Below, piece by piece: positions 58,802-64,000 of a stretch of DNA of 64,000 bases; the first letter of the stretch is position 1, and each line of letters begins with the position of its first letter. The stretch comes from Apopatosoma sp963618495 (lineage in GTDB: Bacteria > Bacillota > Clostridia > Oscillospirales > CAG-272): NCBI GenBank assembly GCA_963618495.1, contig CAVESF010000005.1, positions 32,624 through 96,623 on the forward strand. The letters run 5' to 3'. Below the pieces are notes generated by a model. It saw only the letters and a list, made by a program, of their open reading frames with translations. It searched no databases and was not told where the DNA came from. The position numbers and the translations under genes are program-made.

Positions 58802-59512
58802 ATGACGGCTATTTTAAAAAGAGAATTGCATTCTTATTTCACATCGCCCGTGGGCTATATATTCATAGCGCTTCTTCTTGCCGTGGGCGGCTTCTTCTTC
58901 ACAAACTATACGGTTCAGCTCGGCGAGAGCGCAAGCCTCTCGGCTTACTTCTCAACGATGCTCCTGCTCTTTATCCTTATCATTCCGCTTCTCACGATGA
59001 AGCTGATAAGCGAAGAGCGCAAGATGAAAACAGACCAGCTGATACTGACAGCCCCCGTGACGCTTTTCGGCATAGTTTTTGCCAAGTATCTCGCGGCTTT
59101 CATCCTCTTCGGCGGCACATTCGTTTTCGCTTCCGTACTTTACTATATTCCGCTTGCCGCATATGGCACGCCGAATCTCGCCGCTTATGCGGGCAGCGTT
59201 TTCGCCATGCTTCTCATGGGCAGCGCTTTTATAGCGATAGGCGTTTTCGTTTCGGCGACGACGGAAAACCAGTTTATCGCGGCACTCGGAACGATAGCGG
59301 CGATAATCTTCCTCCAGTTTATAGACCAGCTCAATACATTTATCAATTCCGAATTTATCCGCAAAATCCTTTCGGGAATTTCGTTCTCCTCGAGATACGC
59401 GGATTTCTCGGCGGGCGTATTCAACTATGCGGCTTTGCTTTACTATATTTCGTTTACGGGCGTTTTCCTCTTCCTTGCGGTGAGAGTTTTTGAAAAGCGC
59501 CGCTACGCCTGA
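58802..59512 (+). CDS. ABC-2 type permease (GldF-like)
   Basis: A 236-residue membrane protein with six helices. It opens ILKRELHSYFTSPVGYIFIALLLAVGGFFFTNY, the typical start of GldF-like permeases, and has LISEERKMKTDQLILTAPV after the second helix. It would form the channel with the preceding ATPase. GGGAGG precedes the ATG, 15 nt after the ATPase gene. Confidence 0.9.
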   Translation: MTAILKRELHSYFTSPVGYIFIALLLAVGGFFFTNYTVQLGESASLSAYFSTMLLLFILIIPLLTMKLISEERKMKTDQLILTAPVTLFGIVFAKYLAAFILFGGTFVFASVLYYIPLAAYGTPNLAAYAGSVFAMLLMGSAFIAIGVFVSATTENQFIAALGTIAAIIFLQFIDQLNTFINSEFIRKILSGISFSSRYADFSAGVFNYAALLYYISFTGVFLFLAVRVFEKRRYA

Positions 59513-59547
59513 TAAGGGTCACACGGGAAAGAAAGGAAAATGCAGAT

Positions 59548-61080
59548 ATGAAAAACAGAAATCTGAAATACGGCGGCATGGCAGTCGCGCTCACCGCGGC
59601 TTTTATTGCCATCGTCGTCGTGGTGAACGTGATATTTACGGCACTTTCGGCTAAATTCAACTGGTATACCGACCTTACCTCGGCAGGAATCTACTCCATC
59701 TCCGATGAGTTCAAGGATGTTCTTGATTCGCTCGTTGCCGATACGGACGAGAATACGACGGTCAATATCGTTCTCATGAGCGAAGAGGACAGATTTGCTT
59801 CCTCTTCAACCGAGGCGGGCTATGTTTACAAAACACTCAAGCAGGTAGAAGCCTACTGCGACAAAATCCGCGTAAAGGGCATAAACTCCGTCCGCGAGAA
59901 GGAGGAAATCTCCAGATATCAGCTTACGGAATATGATACCGTATATACAAACGATGTCGTTTTCGAGCTGGCTGACAAGGATGGCAAGCCGATACTCACG
60001 GCGCCGACAAAGAAATATCAGCTCAGTGCTTTCTTCAAGAAAAATTCCGAGAAGAATGTCATCGGTTATGATGCCGAGGCGAGAATCCTCTCCGCCGTTT
60101 CGCAGATACTCAATAAATCCGAAAAGCCGGTAGTTTACTACATCACGGGACACGGCGAGCCTACTCTTGCGGAGGCTTCCGCATGGGAAGAGCTTTTCAA
60201 TACCGCGGGCTATGAGATACGCGAGATAAACCTCGCGCTCGAGGATTTTCCCGTTACCGAAAACGAAAACAGAAATAACGACATAATCCTCATAAACGCT
60301 CCTGTTTTCGACCTGCTTTCGCCGACAGCCGAGGACCTCTCGCTTGTAAACGAGAAATCAAAGATAGACAAATTCTTAAAGAAGAATTTCGGTCATCTCA
60401 TCGTTACCGAGGGTGCTGCAACAACGCAGCTTCCCGTGCTTAACGGACTTCTCTCCGAGTGGGGTATTACGATGAGCGGTTCCGTTTCAGACCCGACGCA
60501 TTCCGCATCGGCATCGGGCGGCGTTTCCGTCATGGCGGACAGCTCGCAGACAACGGAAAATGTACCGAAGCAGATAGTGGAGCGCGCAGTCGGCTCCAAT
60601 TCCACAGCGCATGTGGTTTTCAATTCTCCCCGCGCAATGACAGTTGATTCAAGCGGTCTTTCGCTTGTCGGCGGACTGGGCAGTCAGGGCGTTTTCCCGC
60701 TTCTGCTCTCGTATTCGACAGCGGTGACGCGTATTTCCGACGAAAAGACAAATACGGGCAATGCTGTACTTGCCGCCATAGGTCTTGCGGACTGGGACCT
60801 CAATGACGACGGCAATATCTCATATGTTCTCGCGCTCGGAACGACTGATTTCCTTTCCTACGGCAGCAGTGCAAACGAGAGCATAATGTACAGCGTGCTC
60901 GAGCTTATGTGGACATCCAGAGCGACTTTCGGAGATATACAGTATAAGTCATTTGACAGCAATTCGCTCAGCTCCACCACGGCACAGGCAAATGTTTGGA
61001 CTATCGTCTTTGTAGTAGCGCTTCCTCTGGCAGTCGCTGTGGTCGGTGTCACTGTATGGATAAGGAGACGCCATTCATGA
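59548..61080 (+). CDS. GldG-like ABC-associated protein
   Basis: A 510-residue protein with an N-terminal helix (GMAVALTAAFIAIVVVVNVIFTAL), a large external domain and a C-terminal helix with RRR stop. The external part holds YYITGHGEPTL and the IILINAPVFDLLSP segment of GldG-family proteins. In Bacteroidetes GldA, GldF and GldG form an ABC transporter needed for gliding; clostridial versions have no known motility role. AAAGGAAA precedes the ATG. The stop overlaps the next start by ATGA. Confidence 0.88.
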   Translation: MKNRNLKYGGMAVALTAAFIAIVVVVNVIFTALSAKFNWYTDLTSAGIYSISDEFKDVLDSLVADTDENTTVNIVLMSEEDRFASSSTEAGYVYKTLKQVEAYCDKIRVKGINSVREKEEISRYQLTEYDTVYTNDVVFELADKDGKPILTAPTKKYQLSAFFKKNSEKNVIGYDAEARILSAVSQILNKSEKPVVYYITGHGEPTLAEASAWEELFNTAGYEIREINLALEDFPVTENENRNNDIILINAPVFDLLSPTAEDLSLVNEKSKIDKFLKKNFGHLIVTEGAATTQLPVLNGLLSEWGITMSGSVSDPTHSASASGGVSVMADSSQTTENVPKQIVERAVGSNSTAHVVFNSPRAMTVDSSGLSLVGGLGSQGVFPLLLSYSTAVTRISDEKTNTGNAVLAAIGLADWDLNDDGNISYVLALGTTDFLSYGSSANESIMYSVLELMWTSRATFGDIQYKSFDSNSLSSTTAQANVWTIVFVVALPLAVAVVGVTVWIRRRHS

Positions 61081-63236
61081 AAAAATTCTTCGCAAATATA
61101 AAGGAGCTCTTTTCACGCGGCGAAAAGACAACTCTGCAGAAGCAGCTGCGGCTGATAATAATATTTGTCCTTGTTGCAGCTATAGGGCTGGGTGTATATT
61201 TCGCCGCCATTTATCCCTCAATAAAAGAAGAGGACGAACTTCCTCCGCTTCTCGACGGCGAGCAGTATTACAATAAAATGATACTTATCGTTCCCTATAC
61301 GGAGCGAGCGGATATGAAGAGCATTGAGGTGCACAATAAATACGGCGATTATGCGCTTGAAGCTATCACTACCGATTCGGGAAGCACAACCTTCTATCTG
61401 CGCGATAATGATCATATACGTCTCGATTCGAGTGCGCTTGCATCGGCTGTTGTCGGCGCAGGCACGGTTTATTCGAATAAGATAAACGATATGCAGCGCG
61501 TAAACGAAAACGCCACGCCCGAGGATTTGCCACAGTACGGGCTGACCGAGGATGCCAAGGAATACAGCTGGTTCCGCGTGACGAGAAACGACGGCACATC
61601 GTATAAGGTCATAGTCGGTGACCCTGTTCCCTCCGGCAATGCCTACTACGGCATGGTAGAGGGAAGAGAGAATGTCGTTTATTCGCTGAGCACTTCCGTT
61701 TCCGTTTTCAAGAGCAAATCCACAGTGCTTGTGGACAAGACGATAAGCAATTATCTCGGCTCTAATGTAACGGAGATAAACGATTTCTATATCTTCCGCA
61801 ATATCGCGGGAGAGCGCACGCTCCTCATTGAACTGAAATCCAAAAATACGGAAGCGGCGGACAATGCCACCAGCTCCTATGAAATGATATATCCCGCGGC
61901 ATATTATCTCAATGATGACCGCTTTGGCTCCTCTGTACTCAATAATATTCTGTATATTCAGGCATCGGAGATAATGGAATACGGCGAGGACATAGTAAAG
62001 CCCGAGGTTTATGAAAAATACGGGCTGGATATAAATATGGACAGAATCGCCGAGGCAGAGGACGGAAATTATGTACTGCTTTATTATTCCTGCAAGGTTC
62101 CCGACAACGATACCGGAAAGACAAAGGATATAGAAAATCTGCTCTATCTCAGCGAAAGCTTCACCGACAGCGAGGACGGAGAAAAGTATTATTATGTTTA
62201 TTCTCCCGATTTCGATGTAATAGCCAAGGTTGCGGCGTCAACTCTTAATTTTGTTGACTGGAGCATAGCCAACTTCACAAGCGACAGAATGTACTATAAC
62301 TACATCGGCACATGCGATTTCTTTGAGCTGATGCATTATACAAAGGGAAGCGGCGTGCGTTATGTTTTCAGCGGCACGGAAAAAAACTTTAACGTAAAAG
62401 CATTTGAAGCGGGCGAAAACGGCGCACCGAAGCTTGATGAAAACGGAATCCCGCGCGAATTCAATGTGGAATATACGCCAGATTCATACGGCGGCGGAAA
62501 ATATACCGGCGAATTTGAAAACTTCCGCAATCTATATCTCGTTCTGATAACGCGGAACTTCGATATCACAAAGGATGCCGAGGGACGCGACACCTCCGAT
62601 ACACCAGGAATGAGCGTTACTATCTCTACCACGCCGAGAGACCTTGCCAAGAGCTACGGCCTCTACGATGCGGAGGGTAACAAGCTCCGCGATGAGAGCG
62701 GAAGCATGATGTATGCACGCTATCGTGGAGGATATCTCATTTGTGAAAATGCGAAAGCTACGCCGAAAGACGGCGGGGACAGCGTTGACTACGGCACGCT
62801 CTACTATGACGAGGAAGCAAAGCGCTTCTTCCAGAAGAAAGTCGACAGCAACGACGGCGAGCTGAAGCCCGTAAACCTCAGCTATGACAAGGATATGAAT
62901 GTTGTCATAAACAGATACGTGGCGGCAAGCTACAATGTGACCGCGGAATATACACAGACTATCTCGACATACAATTTCTATTATGTTTATGAGACATATA
63001 CCGATGCCGCAGGCAAGGTGCAGAAAGTCATCAGCCAGACGGAAATGTATGTTGTGCCTACGATAACCACGGTGAAATATGAAGTTTCCACCGAGACAGG
63101 CATCAGGGAGATTTCCCGCGAGACGGTAACGGCGGAAAAGGGCATGATCATGCGCAAGCCCGCGATAGACAAGCTCTTTGAGGATTCCGATAAGGTGCTG
63201 GCAGGAATCGAAATAGGCGCATACGAGGCAAATTAA
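61077..63236 (+). CDS. DUF4340-type membrane-anchored protein
   Basis: A 719-residue protein with one N-terminal transmembrane helix (LRLIIIFVLVAAIGLGVYFAAIY) and an extracytoplasmic part that begins with DUF4340-like repeats (MKSIEVHNKYGDYALEA; LPQYGLTEDAKEYSW, FRVTRNDGTSYKVIVGDPVPSGNAYYGMVEG). DUF4340 proteins commonly sit next to Gld-type ABC genes. It is longer than most members. I start at the ATG overlapping the GldG stop, preceded by AAGGAG. Probable role: partner of the ABC complex on the outer face; substrate unknown. Confidence 0.85.
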   Translation: MKKFFANIKELFSRGEKTTLQKQLRLIIIFVLVAAIGLGVYFAAIYPSIKEEDELPPLLDGEQYYNKMILIVPYTERADMKSIEVHNKYGDYALEAITTDSGSTTFYLRDNDHIRLDSSALASAVVGAGTVYSNKINDMQRVNENATPEDLPQYGLTEDAKEYSWFRVTRNDGTSYKVIVGDPVPSGNAYYGMVEGRENVVYSLSTSVSVFKSKSTVLVDKTISNYLGSNVTEINDFYIFRNIAGERTLLIELKSKNTEAADNATSSYEMIYPAAYYLNDDRFGSSVLNNILYIQASEIMEYGEDIVKPEVYEKYGLDINMDRIAEAEDGNYVLLYYSCKVPDNDTGKTKDIENLLYLSESFTDSEDGEKYYYVYSPDFDVIAKVAASTLNFVDWSIANFTSDRMYYNYIGTCDFFELMHYTKGSGVRYVFSGTEKNFNVKAFEAGENGAPKLDENGIPREFNVEYTPDSYGGGKYTGEFENFRNLYLVLITRNFDITKDAEGRDTSDTPGMSVTISTTPRDLAKSYGLYDAEGNKLRDESGSMMYARYRGGYLICENAKATPKDGGDSVDYGTLYYDEEAKRFFQKKVDSNDGELKPVNLSYDKDMNVVINRYVAASYNVTAEYTQTISTYNFYYVYETYTDAAGKVQKVISQTEMYVVPTITTVKYEVSTETGIREISRETVTAEKGMIMRKPAIDKLFEDSDKVLAGIEIGAYEAN

Positions 63237-63241
63237 AGCAT

Positions 63242-63271
63242 AAAGGGCTGTTTCGGCAGTCCTTTATTTTA
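63242..63271 (+). terminator. Probable terminator after the ABC cluster
   Basis: AAAGGGCTG/CAGTCCTTT stem (one G-T pair) with a TTTCGG loop, followed by ATTTTA. Confidence 0.6.
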
Positions 63272-63295
63272 AGCCGACAAAAGAAAGGAAAGACT

Positions 63296-63865
63296 ATGCT
63301 GCATGACGGGCAGATAAGAGAAATTCTTTTTGATTATCTTGACGAACGATATGGGAAAATCCGCATTTTCGAGGAAAAGAATATAAAAAGCTCCCGTGCG
63401 GATATTATCGCCGTGATAGACGGAAGCATTATCGGCATGGAGATAAAAAGCGATTTTGACAGCTATGCGCGCCTTGCCACGCAGGTGAAGAATTACGATA
63501 AATATTGTGACCTTAACTATGCCGTGGTCGGAAGAACGCATAAAAACGGTGTGACGGAGCATATTCCCGCATATTGGGGCATACTTGCCGTTGATGAAAC
63601 GGAGGTGGAGCCGGTGATTTATGAGGCGCGTGCGGCGGAGAAAAATCCGAAGATGAAAACGGAAAATAAGGCGGCGTTTCTCTGGAAAACAGAGATGCAC
63701 GCTATCCTTGCGAAAAACGGTTTTCCGCGATACGTCGGCAAAAGCAGACGCTTTGTCATCGGGAAGATGACAGAAAAAATTCCCGCGGATAAGCTGGCAT
63801 ACGATATAACCGACGCGCTTTTTGAGCGGGATTATTCGATACTCAGTGAAATTTTTGAGAAATAA
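63296..63865 (+). CDS. sce7726-like protein with PD-(D/E)XK nuclease fold
   Basis: A 189-residue protein. The core reads SSRADIIAVIDGSIIGMEIKSDFDSYARLATQVKNYDKYCD by position 32-73; within it D35-x-ExK (ADIIAVI... GMEIKSD) gives the nuclease catalytic pattern, and LATQVKNY matches the QxxxY motif of the family. Members occur with restriction or phage-defence-like genes and in prophages, but no such partner is present here. AAAGGAAAG precedes the ATG. It may act on DNA; activity is not shown. Confidence 0.8.
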   Translation: MLHDGQIREILFDYLDERYGKIRIFEEKNIKSSRADIIAVIDGSIIGMEIKSDFDSYARLATQVKNYDKYCDLNYAVVGRTHKNGVTEHIPAYWGILAVDETEVEPVIYEARAAEKNPKMKTENKAAFLWKTEMHAILAKNGFPRYVGKSRRFVIGKMTEKIPADKLAYDITDALFERDYSILSEIFEK

Positions 63866-63869
63866 ATGA

Positions 63870-63902
63870 AAGCTTCGGTTCAGGGTAGCCGAAGCTTTTT
63901 TA
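63870..63902 (+). terminator. Terminator after the sce7726-like gene
   Basis: AAGCTTCGG/CCGAAGCTT, a 9-bp perfect stem, followed by TTTTA. Confidence 0.85.
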
Positions 63903-63945
63903 TGTATGAGTGCGCCCCACTTATAATAAATTTTTTCTTGCTTCC

Positions 63946-64000
63946 AAAGTTTTCGCCCGCCTTTTGGGGAAGGCGGCGCTGTCAAAAGCGCGGAGCTTTT
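63946..64000. repeat. Edge of an intergenic repeat, cut by the window
   Basis: CCAAAGTTTTCGCCCGCC with a CCGCCTT/AAGGCGG hairpin. Similar starts occur at 54757 (CAAAGTTTTCGCCCTCC) and 46430 (AGCTTTCGCCCGCC). It continues past the window. Confidence 0.5.

Noticed and set aside
1..64000. tRNA or rRNA genes
   Set aside because: I looked in the intergenic gaps for cloverleaf ends and rRNA stretches and saw none; a tRNAscan-SE run would settle it.

Overview
The window looks like chromosomal DNA of a spore-forming, Gram-positive anaerobe of the class Clostridia. The evidence is the sporulation genes (sipL-like, sigK, spoIIR, dpaA/dpaB), the clostridial cell-division cluster (sepF, divIVA, lspA), IreB, type III glutamine synthetase, lysine/DAP synthesis by the LL-aminotransferase (DapL), many small lipoproteins, and near-consensus sigma-A promoters that almost always have a 17-nt spacer. 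GC is intermediate. I see no rRNA, tRNA, prophage, transposase or CRISPR array. The genus cannot be fixed from the sequence alone.

Layout. 0-3 kb (minus): thioredoxin, a ferredoxin:thioredoxin-reductase-like protein and a Nudix hydrolase cut by the window edge, then dapF-dapL. 3-5.3 kb: two lipoprotein genes. The first lies behind a leader RNA with its own small ORF and a terminator, and has the form of a translation-coupled attenuator. 5.3-11 kb: sporulation genes sipL-like, sigK, spoIIR and dpaAB, with a ppx/gppA gene among them. 11-13.3 kb: a DUF4832 protein and an alpha/beta hydrolase. 13.4-17.8 kb (minus): an amino-sugar operon in which glmM is fused to an N-terminal HTH domain, followed by a left-handed beta-helix protein and glmS. 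17.9-21.6 kb (minus): SIS isomerase, double class II aldolase and PRPP synthetase. 21.8-24.3 kb: zinc/cadmium-type P1B-ATPase with an ArsR repressor, operator and promoter. 25.3-27.5 kb: glnN behind a leader terminator. 28.5-31.8 kb: clpB preceded by a ribbon-helix-helix gene. 31.9-32.6 kb: a gene-free repeat region with inverted arms. 32.7-35.5 kb: lexA and a TIM-barrel isomerase, an M14 peptidase and ireB. 35.7-43.5 kb (plus): hypothetical gene, queA, miaA, HlyD-like protein, sepF, divIVA, lspA, rluD and a HAD phosphatase. 44-46.4 kb: a large secreted, membrane-anchored M6-type metalloprotease between two repeat copies. 46.7-51.5 kb: ECF S component, aspartokinase, a lipoprotein, a membrane protein and an Lrp regulator. 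51.6-54.7 kb (plus): galK, a small membrane protein, yycJ-type hydrolase and rlmH. 54.8-56.3 kb (minus): MATE transporter. 56.4-63.9 kb (plus): lipid kinase, lipoprotein, a Gld-like ABC cluster with a DUF4340 protein, and an sce7726-like nuclease-fold protein.

How the genes fit together. Cell-wall and spore-core chemistry recurs: lysC, dapL and dapF feed meso-DAP, and dpaAB draws on the same pathway for dipicolinate. glmS, glmM and the beta-helix protein supply amino sugar. sepF/divIVA, lspA and an M14 peptidase that may act on murein act on the envelope. The most unusual items are the HTH-GlmM fusion, the uORF/antiterminator/terminator leader at 3.85-4.09 kb, the glnN leader terminator directly behind a perfect promoter, and a dispersed intergenic repeat family with a hairpin that keeps pairing through compensatory changes.
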